A stretch of 64,000 bases of DNA from Kitasatospora azatica KCTC 9699 (GCF_000744785.1 NZ_JQMO01000003.1:5332001-5396000), one strand, 5' to 3'. Counted from the stretch's first letter, positions 9,257 to 17,595 are shown. Notes: generated by a model from the sequence alone, not told the origin. Translations and numbers: made by a program.

Positions 9257-10072
9257 ATGAACCACCCCACCCGCCCCACTACCTCCACCGAGCCCCAGCC
9301 CGCCCTCCCGCGAACCCGCCGGGAAGCCGACGAACGGCCCCGCACCCCGCGCTCCAAGCCCACCGGCGTGCCCCTGTCGGTGTGGCTGACCGAACCGCTC
9401 GCCGGCTGCTGCCCCACCTGCGAGACCCCCATCGGCTCGGCCTGCGCCCACCGCCTCCCGCTCGGCCTCGCCAAGCAGATCGTCGAGGCGTTCACCGCCC
9501 GAGGCGACCTGGTGTACGTCCCCGAGGCCGGCAATGCCACCTGCCTGATCGCCGCCGTCCAGACGGGCCGCAAGGTGATCGCCTACGCCCCCACCCACCA
9601 GGGCGCCACCCTCGCCTACGACACCCTCCACACCCACGCCGTCCAGGTCGCATCCCTCGCCGTCCTACGGCGCGGCGCCCCCGGCAGCCTCCCGCCCGCA
9701 GCCGACCGGCTCGGCGGCCAAGCCCAACTGGCGATCGCCGCACCCCACGCTTTCACCACCCCGGCCGAGCTCGCCGCGCTGACCGAGTCCTGCGCGAGGG
9801 CGCTGAAGCCCGACGGAGTGCTGGTCATCACCACCCGCCAGAAGACCGGCCAGGACACCGCGGGGCACCTCGTCGCCCACGCCCAGGCCGCCGGCCTGGT
9901 CTACCTCCAGCACATCGCCGTCGTCGAGGCCACCGTCACCGACGGCCATCTCGCACCCGCCGTCCCCGCGCGCGTCCAGCACCGCCGGGACTGCGTCTGT
10001 CACCACTCCCAGCCCGTCCCGGGCCGCCACGCCTTGATCCACAACGACCTGGTCGTGCTGGTCAAGCCGTGA
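9257..10072 (+). CDS. SAM-methyltransferase-like protein with Cys motifs
   Basis: 271 residues. Segments such as LVYVPEAGNATCLIAAVQTG and the later ALKPDGVLVITTR match the Rossmann-like fold of class I methyltransferases (a degenerate motif I and the strand after motif IV), but no NPPY, DPPY or SPPY catalytic motif is visible. An N-terminal CCPTCETPIGSACAH and a C-terminal CVCHH may bind zinc. The ATG at 9257 is favoured because the family-like sequence follows; the ribosome-binding site is weak. It is first in a three-gene methyltransferase operon and may be a non-catalytic partner or have a diverged active site. The substrate is unknown. Confidence 0.55.
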   Translation: MNHPTRPTTSTEPQPALPRTRREADERPRTPRSKPTGVPLSVWLTEPLAGCCPTCETPIGSACAHRLPLGLAKQIVEAFTARGDLVYVPEAGNATCLIAAVQTGRKVIAYAPTHQGATLAYDTLHTHAVQVASLAVLRRGAPGSLPPAADRLGGQAQLAIAAPHAFTTPAELAALTESCARALKPDGVLVITTRQKTGQDTAGHLVAHAQAAGLVYLQHIAVVEATVTDGHLAPAVPARVQHRRDCVCHHSQPVPGRHALIHNDLVVLVKP

Positions 10073-10131
10073 ACGACCACTCGGGTTCAGGAAGTTCGCA
10101 GCCCAGCCGCGCCTACCGCGAGGAGCCGATC

Positions 10132-11130
10132 ATGACCACCAGCCCGCACGAGACAGACCCCCAGGCGCAGGCCCGCACCGCTGGACCGCCCCCGCCCCGC
10201 GAGCCCGCTGGCACCGTCGGTCCCGTGACCCTGGCCTGCCTGCCGACCTCGGTGTGGGTCACCGCGCAGAAGGACGCCCGCAACCAGCGCCGAGGCCGCT
10301 ACTCGCCCGCCTCGGCCGCGCACCCCGCGAAGATGCTCCCGGCGATCGCCGCTCACGCGATCGCCACCTACACCACCCCCGGCCAGCTCGTGCTGGACCC
10401 GATGTGCGGCATCGGCACCACCCTGGTCGAAGCCGTCCACCTCGGCCGTGACGCCATCGGCGTCGAACTCGAAGGCCGCTGGACGGCGGTGGCCAAGGCC
10501 AACCTCAACCACGCCCGAACGAGCGGGGCCACCGGCCGCGCCGAGGTCCGCACCGGGGACGCCCGCCACGCGCAGAGCGTCATCGGCGAGGAGCACTACG
10601 GCCGCGCCCAGCTCCTGCTCACCTCGCCGCCCTACGGCGCGTCCGTCCACGGCCAGGTCCGTGCCACCCGCGAGACCGGCCGGCGCGGCATCGGCAAGTT
10701 CGACACCACCTACGGCAACAACCCGGCCAACCTCGCCCACGCCCCCACCGACGACCTCCTGGAGGCCTTCACCACCATCCTGACGAACTGCCTGCCGCTG
10801 CTCGCGCCGGGCGGCACGGTCGCCGTCACCGCCCGACCGTGGCGTCACCATGGCGAACTCGTCGACCTGCCCGCCGCCGTCATCGCCGCCGGACAGGCCG
10901 CCGGACTCGTCCCGGTCGAACGGTGCGTGGCCCTGCTCGCCGGCCTGCGGGACGACGCACTGGTCGCCCGGCCGTCGTTCTTCCAGCTCAAGAACGTGCG
11001 CGCCGCCAGGGCGGCGGGCGTGCCCATGCACTTGATCGTCCATGAGGATGTGCTCGTGTTCCGTCGCATGAAAGCGCAGGTGACGGGGTGTGAGAACCGG
11101 GCGGGCGCCGTTCACGGGCGGTCGGCGTGA
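10132..11130 (+). CDS. DNA methyltransferase, TRM11/amino-methylase type
   Basis: 332 residues. Motif I is LVLDPMCGIGTTLVEAV (about residues 85-101) and the catalytic motif is LLTSPPYG (about 161-168), so this is an N4-cytosine or N6-adenine-type (or RNA) methylase; DNA is favoured by the element context. The start at ATG 10132 has GAGGAG six bases upstream. An alternative GTG at 10069 overlaps the preceding stop (GTGA) and would add 21 residues. The stop overlaps the GTG of the cytosine methylase. A protective role against host restriction during transfer is an inference; no restriction endonuclease is seen nearby. Confidence 0.8.
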   Translation: MTTSPHETDPQAQARTAGPPPPREPAGTVGPVTLACLPTSVWVTAQKDARNQRRGRYSPASAAHPAKMLPAIAAHAIATYTTPGQLVLDPMCGIGTTLVEAVHLGRDAIGVELEGRWTAVAKANLNHARTSGATGRAEVRTGDARHAQSVIGEEHYGRAQLLLTSPPYGASVHGQVRATRETGRRGIGKFDTTYGNNPANLAHAPTDDLLEAFTTILTNCLPLLAPGGTVAVTARPWRHHGELVDLPAAVIAAGQAAGLVPVERCVALLAGLRDDALVARPSFFQLKNVRAARAAGVPMHLIVHEDVLVFRRMKAQVTGCENRAGAVHGRSA

Positions 11131-12488
11131 CCATCATGAACGCTGTCGGCGGGCCGGGTAACCCCGGCCCGCCGGGTCTCACTCCAGCGGTCCAGGGCGG
11201 GCTGCGGATCGGCAGTCTGTGCACTGGGTACGGAGGTCTGGACCTCGCGATCGAGGCCGTCCTTGAGGCCCGCGTGCTCTGGTGTGCCGAGAGCGATCCC
11301 GCCGCTGCGGCAGTGCTTGCCGCACGCTACCCGGATGCTCCCAACCTCGGTGACATCAGCGCCGTCGACTGGAGCGCGGTGCCGGACGTGGACATCCTCA
11401 CGGCCGGCTTCCCCTGTCAGGACATCTCCTACGCCGGTCGCGGCGCGGGATTGGCGGAAGGCAACCGCAGTGGCCTCTGGTACACCGTCGCCGAAGCCGT
11501 TCGCGTACTTCGACCCGGCCTCGTCTTCGTGGAGAACGTCACCGCTCTGCGACGGCGCGGACTCGGCATCGTCGTCGCCGACCTGGCCGCGTGCGGGTAC
11601 GACCTGGCGTGGCGTTGCGTACGAGCTTGCGACGTCGGCGCCCCGCACCGCAGAGACCGGCTCTTCCTCCTCGCGACCCGACGGGACGCCGGGCCGGACA
11701 CCCCCGGAGGCGTCGGGCTGCGACTTGAGCAGCCCTGTCTCCCTGCTGCTGACCCCGACTGCCAGCCTGGGCAGCGGGACCGGAGGGCAGAACCCGTTGG
11801 AGCACCGTGCCGCCGGACACGGTCCGACCCTCGCCGACCAGGTCGAACACCTGGCCACGACACCGCGCATGCAGCCACCGATCCGCAACGTCACCTGCCC
11901 GGCGGGCATCTGTGCGATCGAGGTCGTGGACAAGCTCCTGCCGACGCCGCTCGCGGGCGACGGAGTCAAGGGCAGCCCACGGCAGATGGGCTCCAAGGGA
12001 GACCTGTCCCTGCCCTCCGCCGTTGCATCACTCAGCTCCCGCCAGCCCGAGCACCACGACTGACCAGACGTCACACAGGCTGGGGACCGTACGAGATGGC
12101 GGTCCAGCGCTGGGAGGCCATCCTCGGCAGGCCAGCCCCGCCGCCGACCAGCCCAGGGCTGACGGGGACTCAGCGACTCGCCCCGGCTTTCGTCGAGTGG
12201 CTGATGTCCTTGCCCGAAGGCTGGGTCACCGGCATCGACCTGCCCCGCAACGCGCAGCTCCGCCTGCTCGGCAACGGGGTCGTCACCCTCCAGGCAGCGT
12301 GCGCCCTGACCTACCTGCTGGGCACCGTGCAGCAGTTGAGACAGTCACCGCCCGAACCGGAGCAGCCGGCGGTCACCGTCGAGGTCCCGGACGAGCTGCC
12401 GGCGATCAACGACCAGGCCGCCGCACTACTGCTGCGCATGCTGATCGAACACCGCCCGAACCTGACCGACGGGGAACCGTTCGGGTGA
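11127..12488 (+). CDS. DNA cytosine-C5 methyltransferase, frame-disrupted middle
   Basis: The 453-codon frame starts with motif I (SLCTGYGGLDLA), the catalytic GFPCQDIS, motif VI (VFVENV) and motif VIII (APHRRDRLFLLA), and ends with the conserved WGPYEMAVQRW, LPEGWVTGIDL and GNGVV (motif X). Between about 11,675 and 12,060, however, codon-position GC and sense point to the +1 frame, which reads SLLLTPTASLG, HGPTLADQVEHL and VDKLLPTPLAGDGVKG, as expected for this family's target-recognition region. Two compensating indels, real or from sequencing, would explain this. As written the protein would have a scrambled recognition domain and may be inactive. The GTG start overlaps the preceding stop. 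Confidence 0.8.
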   Translation: MTIMNAVGGPGNPGPPGLTPAVQGGLRIGSLCTGYGGLDLAIEAVLEARVLWCAESDPAAAAVLAARYPDAPNLGDISAVDWSAVPDVDILTAGFPCQDISYAGRGAGLAEGNRSGLWYTVAEAVRVLRPGLVFVENVTALRRRGLGIVVADLAACGYDLAWRCVRACDVGAPHRRDRLFLLATRRDAGPDTPGGVGLRLEQPCLPAADPDCQPGQRDRRAEPVGAPCRRTRSDPRRPGRTPGHDTAHAATDPQRHLPGGHLCDRGRGQAPADAARGRRSQGQPTADGLQGRPVPALRRCITQLPPARAPRLTRRHTGWGPYEMAVQRWEAILGRPAPPPTSPGLTGTQRLAPAFVEWLMSLPEGWVTGIDLPRNAQLRLLGNGVVTLQAACALTYLLGTVQQLRQSPPEPEQPAVTVEVPDELPAINDQAAALLLRMLIEHRPNLTDGEPFG

Positions 12489-12622
12489 TGCGGCTGGAGT
12501 AACCCGCCCGGCGGAGTTACGACAGGACGACGGTCCACGGCCCGGTGGCCAGCGGCGACGCGGTCACCGGGCCGGGGACCGGCAGACAGACATTGATCCC
12601 GTGCCGACAAGGAGCTTGGCAG

Positions 12623-14359
12623 ATGCGCGACTTCGCCTTCGCCGGACGCTGTTCGACCGAAGACCTGCAAGACCCCGTGGCCTCGAAGAACTGGCAGCTC
12701 ACCCGCGCCAACATGCTCATCGCCCCCCTCGAAGGGCGGGTCGTCGCCCAGTACTTCGACATCGGGCACTCCCGCTCGCTGCCCTGGCGCCGCCGCCCCC
12801 GGGCCTCCGCCCTCCTCGACGCGCTCGCCGACCCGAACCGGGGCTTCGACGCAGTGGTGATCGGCGAGCCCCAACGCGTCTTCTACGGCAACCAGTACAG
12901 CCTCATCCACCCCGTCTTCGCGCACTACGGCGTCGAGCTGTGGGTTCCCGAGGTCGGGGGTCCCGTCGATCCCGACAGTGAGGCCCACGACCTGATCATG
13001 TCCGTCTACGGTGGCGTGTCCAAGGCCGAGCGCTCCCGCATCAAGGTCCGGGTCCGCTCGGCGATGTCCGCCCAGGCCTCCATCGAGGGCCGGTTCCTCG
13101 GCGGACGCCCGCCCTACGGCTACCTGATCGCCGACGGCGGCCCGCACCCCAACCCCGCCAAGGCCGTCGACGGCAAGCGCCTGCACGTCCTGGTAGTTGA
13201 CTCGGTCGCGGGCCCGGTCGTCCAGCGGATCTTCAGCGAGTACCTGTGCGGTCGGGGCATCTACGCCATCGCCGAGGGCCTCACCCGCGACGGCATTTCC
13301 TCGCCCTCCGCGCACGACCGCGCCCGCAACTCCCACCGCGATGGGGCGGCTTGGGCTAAGAGCGCGGTGCGCGCCATCCTCATCAATCCCCGCTACACGG
13401 GACACCAGGTGTGGAACAAGCAGCGGAAGGAGGAGGTCCTCCTCGATGTCGAGGACGTCGCGCTCGGCTACGAGACCAAGCTGAAGTGGAACGCCGAGGA
13501 CAAGTGGGTCTGGTCCGAGCGGATCGCCCACCCGCCGCTGGTCACCCGCGAGACCTTCGACAGGGTCCACCAGATCATGTTCTCCCGCAGTCGCCACAAC
13601 GCACCCCGCGACCGGGTCGGCGCTATCCATCCCTACCTGCTGCGAGGCCGGGTCGACTGCGTCCTGTGCGAGCGGAAGATGGGTAGCCAGTGGTCGCACG
13701 AGGAGGCGTACTACCGCTGTCGTTATCCCGAGGAGTACGCGCTGGCGAACAAGATCGGCCACCCTCGCAACGTCCTGTTCCGGGAAGCCGACGTCATCCC
13801 GCACCTCGACCGCTGGCTCGCCCGCAGTTTCGCCCCCGGCCACCGCGCCGCCACCATCCACCGCCTGTTCACCGCCCAGGGCACCACCACCGCGACCGGC
13901 CACCAGTCCGCCGAGGTCGAAGCCCGGGCGGAGGTCACCGCGTGCGACCAGCAGCTCGCCCGCTATCGCGAGGCCCTAAACACCGCCGACCCCGGAGCGA
14001 CTGCCCCCATCACCCGGTGGATCGCCGAGACCGAGGCCGAACGCACCCGAGCCGAAGCACGGCTTCGCACCGCGACCAGCACCCGCCGAACCCAGGCCCT
14101 GGCCGAAAAGCAGATCGCCGACCTCGTGAACCAGGCGGGCGACATCGTCGATGTGCTGCGCGCCGCGAAGCCCGAGACCAAACGCCAGACCTATGCCGCC
14201 CTGGGCCTGCGCTGCCGGTACAATCACGCGCAACGCAAAATGCAGGTCGGGATTGCTCCTGACCTGCATTCCCTGGCCAACTTCGTTGGCCAATGGGTCG
14301 TGTCCGAGGGGGGACTTGAACCCCCACGCCCGATAAAGGGCACTAGCACCTCAAGCTAG
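12623..14359 (+). CDS. Large serine integrase of the element
   Basis: 578 residues. The N-terminal resolvase domain carries the expected nucleophile at Ser11 (GRCSTEDLQ). The recombinase domain follows (ERSRIKVRVRSAM, FLGGRPPYGY, IYAIAEGLTRDGI, SAVRAILINPRYTGHQVWNK), then a zinc ribbon (CVLCERKMGSQW ... YYRCR) and a C-terminal region with a predicted coiled coil. The ATG at 12623 is preceded by AAGGAGC. It catalyses site-specific integration and excision. The last 19 codons are antisense tRNA-Leu sequence (SEGGLEPPRP and on), so the C terminus is set by the attachment site and would change on excision. Confidence 0.92.
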   Translation: MRDFAFAGRCSTEDLQDPVASKNWQLTRANMLIAPLEGRVVAQYFDIGHSRSLPWRRRPRASALLDALADPNRGFDAVVIGEPQRVFYGNQYSLIHPVFAHYGVELWVPEVGGPVDPDSEAHDLIMSVYGGVSKAERSRIKVRVRSAMSAQASIEGRFLGGRPPYGYLIADGGPHPNPAKAVDGKRLHVLVVDSVAGPVVQRIFSEYLCGRGIYAIAEGLTRDGISSPSAHDRARNSHRDGAAWAKSAVRAILINPRYTGHQVWNKQRKEEVLLDVEDVALGYETKLKWNAEDKWVWSERIAHPPLVTRETFDRVHQIMFSRSRHNAPRDRVGAIHPYLLRGRVDCVLCERKMGSQWSHEEAYYRCRYPEEYALANKIGHPRNVLFREADVIPHLDRWLARSFAPGHRAATIHRLFTAQGTTTATGHQSAEVEARAEVTACDQQLARYREALNTADPGATAPITRWIAETEAERTRAEARLRTATSTRRTQALAEKQIADLVNQAGDIVDVLRAAKPETKRQTYAALGLRCRYNHAQRKMQVGIAPDLHSLANFVGQWVVSEGGLEPPRPIKGTSTSS

Positions 14360-14385
14360 CGCGTCTGCCATTCCGCCACCCGGAC
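14301..14385 (-). tRNA. tRNA-Leu (anticodon GAG), element attachment site
   Basis: Read on the minus strand, the acceptor GTCCGGG pairs with CTCGGAC (one G-T), the anticodon arm is CTAGC-TTGAGGT-GCTAG giving anticodon GAG, a long variable arm follows as in class II tRNAs, and the T arm is GGGGG-TTCAAGT-CCCCC. CCA is not encoded. The serine integrase reads into the 3' half from the opposite strand and stops inside the gene at 14357-14359. The gene appears intact, so integration rebuilt its 3' end. Confidence 0.95.
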
Positions 14386-14606
14386 TAGGTGGTGTCTGCT
14401 CGGCTGCCCTTCGGTGTGCCGCGCTGACATGCATAACTGTAGCAAAGATCGGCTCAGGGTCCCAAAAGCCTGGGGGTCTGGGGGTGGCCCGGGGGTGGAC
14501 GGTTGGGATCGGGGAGGTTCCGGTGGGGATTTCCTTGGGGTGTGGCGGTGGCTGGGGGAGGATGGCGGGACCGTGGCCTGGATGGGCTGGAGGATGAGGA
14601 GGGCGC

Positions 14607-15938
14607 ATGAGCGAGTCGGAACTGACGGGCGGGGCGCGAGTGAGCGGGGAGTCGGAGGTCGCCGAGATCTGCCGCGACCTGATCCGGATCGACACCAGTA
14701 ACTACGGCGACCACTCGGGGCCGGGGGAGCGGGCCGCGGCGGAGTACGTGGCGGAGCAGCTGGCCGAGTTCGGTCTCGAGCCGAAGATCATCGAGTCCGC
14801 CAAGGGACGGGCCTCGACAGTGGTTCGGATCGAGGGGGAGGACCGGTCGCGGCCGGGTCTGCTGATCCACGGGCACACGGACGTGGTGCCGGCCAACGCC
14901 GACGACTGGACCTACCACCCGTTCTCGGGCGAGATCGCGGACGGCTGCGTCTGGGGGCGCGGCGCGGTGGACATGAAGGACATGGACGCGATGACCCTGG
15001 CAGTGGTCCGCGACCGGCTGCGGACCGGGCGCAAGCCCCCGCGCGACCTGGTGCTCGCCTTCCTGGCGGACGAGGAGGCGGGCGGCACGTACGGGGCCCG
15101 GTACCTGGTGGACAAGCACCCGGAGTTGTTGGAGGGCGTCACCGAGGCGATCGGTGAGGTGGGCGGCTTCTCCTTCACCGTCAACGACAAGGCGCGGCTC
15201 TACCTGATCGAGACGGCCCAGAAGGGCATGCACTGGATGCGCCTGACGGTCGAGGGCCGGGCGGGGCACGGCTCGATGGAGAACAACGACAACGCGATCA
15301 CCGAGCTCTGCGAGGCGGTGGCCCGGCTCGGTCGGCACCAGTTCCCGCTGCGGATCACCAAGACCGTCGAGGCGTTCCTGAACGAGCTGTCGGACGCGCT
15401 GGGCGTGCGGCTCGACCCGAACGACATGGACGAGACGCTGCGGGTGCTCGGCGGGATCGCCAAGATGATCGGCACCACGCTGCGCAACACCGCGCAGCCG
15501 ACCATGCTGGGCGCCGGCTACAAGGTCAACGTGATTCCGGGGCAGGCCACGGCGCATGTGGACGGGCGGTTCCTGCCGGGGTACGAGGAGGAGTTCCTGG
15601 CCGAGCTGGACAGCGTGCTCGGGCCGCGGGTGAAGCGGGAGAGCGTGCACTCGGACAAGGCGATCGAGACCAGCTTCGACGGGGCGCTGGTGGAGGCGAT
15701 GCAGTCGGCGCTGCGGGCCGAGGACCCGATCGCGCGGGCGGTGCCGTACTGCCTGTCGGGTGGGACGGACGCGAAGTCGTTCACCGATCTGGGGATTCGC
15801 TGCTTCGGGTTCGCGCCGCTGCAGCTGCCGCCGGAGCTGGACTTCGCCGGGATGTTCCACGGGGTGGACGAGCGGGTCCCGGTGGAGGGGCTGAAGTTCG
15901 GTGTGCGGGTGCTGGACCGTTTCATCGATGCCTGCTGA
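14607..15938 (+). CDS. M20/M25/M40 family metallohydrolase
   Basis: 443 residues, the usual length for M20 dipeptidase/deacylase-type enzymes. Metal-site motifs are LLIHGHTDVVP, the bridging Asp in GRGAVDMKDMDAM, and LADEEAGGTYG with the catalytic Glu pair; the lid-domain segment GRAGHGSM follows and the last ligand His is in the C-terminal MFHG. Such enzymes hydrolyse peptide or acyl-amide bonds with two zinc ions in the cytoplasm; the substrate cannot be told from sequence. An ATG with GAGGAGG-like sequence upstream marks the start. It is the first chromosomal gene beyond the integrated element. Confidence 0.88.
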   Translation: MSESELTGGARVSGESEVAEICRDLIRIDTSNYGDHSGPGERAAAEYVAEQLAEFGLEPKIIESAKGRASTVVRIEGEDRSRPGLLIHGHTDVVPANADDWTYHPFSGEIADGCVWGRGAVDMKDMDAMTLAVVRDRLRTGRKPPRDLVLAFLADEEAGGTYGARYLVDKHPELLEGVTEAIGEVGGFSFTVNDKARLYLIETAQKGMHWMRLTVEGRAGHGSMENNDNAITELCEAVARLGRHQFPLRITKTVEAFLNELSDALGVRLDPNDMDETLRVLGGIAKMIGTTLRNTAQPTMLGAGYKVNVIPGQATAHVDGRFLPGYEEEFLAELDSVLGPRVKRESVHSDKAIETSFDGALVEAMQSALRAEDPIARAVPYCLSGGTDAKSFTDLGIRCFGFAPLQLPPELDFAGMFHGVDERVPVEGLKFGVRVLDRFIDAC

Positions 15939-15952
15939 GATTATTTTCTGTC

Positions 15953-16069
15953 GATCATCTGAGCGAATGATCACCGGTAGGAGTGAATGCTGATCGGGCC
16001 CCGTTCCCCCATTCGGCAGAGCCTCGTTCACTCCTATGGCGGGCGGGTGACCGCGCCGCTCAGATGATC
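15953..16069 (+). promoter_or_regulatory. Nested inverted repeat before the short chaplin
   Basis: GATCATCTGAGCG at 15953-15965 has a perfect 13-bp inverse at 16057-16069. Inside it, TAGGAGTGAA at 15978-15987 has a perfect 10-bp inverse at 16027-16036. The right outer arm ends one base before GGAGG, the ribosome-binding site of the chaplin starting GTG at 16081. Folded RNA would place the outer stem directly against that site. It may be a transcription or translation control element; it lacks a T tract, so it is not a typical terminator. Confidence 0.5.
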
Positions 16070-16080
16070 AGGAGGAAATA

Positions 16081-16323
16081 GTGAACGTCAAGAAGATCGC
16101 TGCTGTCGCGGCCACTGCCGGTGGTCTCATGCTGGCCGGTGCGGGCGTCGCCTCGGCGCACGGTGGCGCGAGCGCCGAGGGTGCTGCGCTCAACTCGCCC
16201 GGCGTGCTGTCCGGCAACCAGGTCCAGGTCCCGGTGCACATCCCGGTGAACCTCTGCGGCAACACGATCAGCGTGATCGGCCTGCTGAACCCGGCGTTCG
16301 GCAACGAGTGCGAGAACGACTGA
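16081..16323 (+). CDS. Short chaplin (secreted amyloid-like surface protein)
   Basis: 80 residues: a signal peptide ending GAGVASAHG and one chaplin domain with the conserved pattern NSPGVLSGNQVQVPV, NLCGNTISVIGLLNP and a second Cys in GNECEND. The two Cys form a disulphide in the family. Short chaplins self-assemble into the hydrophobic rodlet sheath that lets aerial hyphae leave the medium. Start GTG at 16081 follows GGAGGAAATA. A strong hairpin terminator follows, so it is transcribed separately from the long chaplin. It resembles ChpE/ChpH-type proteins; the exact paralogue is not assigned. Confidence 0.93.
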   Translation: MNVKKIAAVAATAGGLMLAGAGVASAHGGASAEGAALNSPGVLSGNQVQVPVHIPVNLCGNTISVIGLLNPAFGNECEND

Positions 16324-16360
16324 CGGTGGGGCGGTACGCGGGAAGACGGTAGGAAAACAA

Positions 16361-16395
16361 GAGGGGCACCCTGAGGTGGGGGCGCCCCTCTTTCT
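16361..16395 (+). terminator. Terminator after the short chaplin
   Basis: GAGGGGCACC at 16361-16370 and GGCGCCCCTC at 16381-16390 pair with one mismatch across a 10-base loop and are followed by TTTCT. It separates the two chaplin genes. Confidence 0.75.
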
Positions 16396-16521
16396 ATTCT
16401 GAAACCACCCGATCGGGTGAGGCGCCGCCGGTTGGCTCAACCTTTTCATGCGCTACTCGTTGTCCAGTGGGCGGGAAAAGAGTTCGTCGGAAATTCCGAC
16501 CATCACATGTCAGGGGTACCT

Positions 16522-17460
16522 ATGCGACAGGTTGCCAGAAAAGGGATTCTCACGGCCGTGGCCACCGGCAGCGTGCTGGCCTCCACCGCAGGCTACGCCT
16601 ACGCGGCGGCCGACGCCGACGGGGCCGCGGCCGGCTCCCCGGGCGTCGGCTCGGGCAACAGCGTGCAGGTGCCGGTCGAGGCGCCGGTCAACCTGTGCGG
16701 AAACACGGTGGACGTGGTCGGGCTGCTGAACCCGGCCTACGGCAACCAGTGCGCCAACAGCTCCCCGCAGCACGGCGGGCACCACAAGGGTGGTGGGGAG
16801 CACGGCGGCGACCACGGCGGTGGCGGCAGCCAGGCCGGCGGCGGCGACCACACCGGTGGCAGCGACCAGGGGAGCGGCGGCCAGGGCACCAGCGGCGGTG
16901 ACACCCCGGGCGGCGGCTCGCAGAACGGTTCGCAGAACGGGTCGCAGGGCGGTTCGGAGAACGGTTCGCAGAACGGACCGGGCACCCCCAGCCGGGGCGG
17001 CCCGGGCGTGCCCGGCATCCCGACCGCCGGCAGCTCCGCCTCCGGTGTCAGTCAGGGCTCCCCGGGCGTCGGCTCGGGCAACAACGGGCAGGTCCCGGTG
17101 GACATCCCGGCCAACGTCTGCGGCAACTCCGTCGACGTCATCGGCGCGCTCAACCCGGTCATGGGCAACGACTGCGCCAACCAGGCGCCCGCCGCCCACA
17201 CGCCGGCCCAGCCGCCGACCTCGACTCCGGCGACCCCGGCTCCGCCGACCGAGGTCAAGGGCGTCAGCGGTACCCGCACCCCGGCGCAGCCCGCCGCCGC
17301 TCCGGTGAGCGCACCGGCGGTGGCCGAGGTGGCGCAGCAGGTGCCGGGCCAGCGGCTGGCTTCCACGGGTATGGACGGGCTCGGCATCATCGCGCCCGCC
17401 GGCCTCGCGCTGCTGATCGGCGGTGGGGTGCTCTACCGCCGCTCCCGCACCGCCGCCTGA
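16522..17460 (+). CDS. Long chaplin with two chaplin domains and sortase signal
   Basis: 312 residues. A signal peptide (to about residue 30) is followed by a first chaplin domain (GSPGVGSGNSVQVPV ... NLCGNTVDVVGLLNP), a Gly/Ser/Gln/His-rich linker of about 90 residues, a second chaplin domain (GSPGVGSGNNGQVPV ... NVCGNSVDVIGALNP), a Pro/Thr/Ala-rich wall-spanning part, then LASTG, a hydrophobic helix and RRSRTAA, a sortase sorting signal of the LAXTG class. It should be covalently anchored to peptidoglycan and display chaplin domains that nucleate assembly with short chaplins. The ATG at 16522 with AGGGG upstream is preferred to longer frames. ChpA/B/C-type; the linker is unusually repetitive. 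Confidence 0.93.
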   Translation: MRQVARKGILTAVATGSVLASTAGYAYAAADADGAAAGSPGVGSGNSVQVPVEAPVNLCGNTVDVVGLLNPAYGNQCANSSPQHGGHHKGGGEHGGDHGGGGSQAGGGDHTGGSDQGSGGQGTSGGDTPGGGSQNGSQNGSQGGSENGSQNGPGTPSRGGPGVPGIPTAGSSASGVSQGSPGVGSGNNGQVPVDIPANVCGNSVDVIGALNPVMGNDCANQAPAAHTPAQPPTSTPATPAPPTEVKGVSGTRTPAQPAAAPVSAPAVAEVAQQVPGQRLASTGMDGLGIIAPAGLALLIGGGVLYRRSRTAA

Positions 17461-17595
17461 CCATCACCGTCTGGCCAGCCCTGCCTGGCCAGGCAGTGTC
17501 TGACCAGGACCGCTCGACCTGTGCTGGCTGAGCAGCACTGCCCGAGCAGCACCGCCTGACCTGCACCGCCGGACATCACCAGCTGCGAAGCGCTG

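Larger units (their letters stand above)
1..14308. mobile_element. Integrase-proximal end of an integrative conjugative element in tRNA-Leu
   Basis: The stretch holds a translationally coupled type IV secretion gene set on the minus strand, three methyltransferase genes, a sigma-like HTH protein and a large serine integrase. It ends in the 3' part of a tRNA-Leu gene, whose other side is ordinary chromosome (M20 peptidase, chaplins). The tRNA 3' end points into the element, as expected when integration occurs at a tRNA 3' end and rebuilds the gene. The other end and the second attachment site lie left of the window, so size and exact boundary are unknown. No relaxase or initiator is complete in the visible part. 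The core-site position within the tRNA is an inference. Confidence 0.8.

Noticed and set aside
14311..14359. SEGGLEPPRP tail of the integrase as a protein motif
   Set aside because: This string is what antisense tRNA 3' ends encode, so it reflects the attachment site and not a conserved domain.
14454..16031. A 525-codon minus-strand frame opposite the M20 peptidase
   Set aside because: Composition is typical of an antisense shadow and it has no family resemblance, unlike the plus-strand gene.
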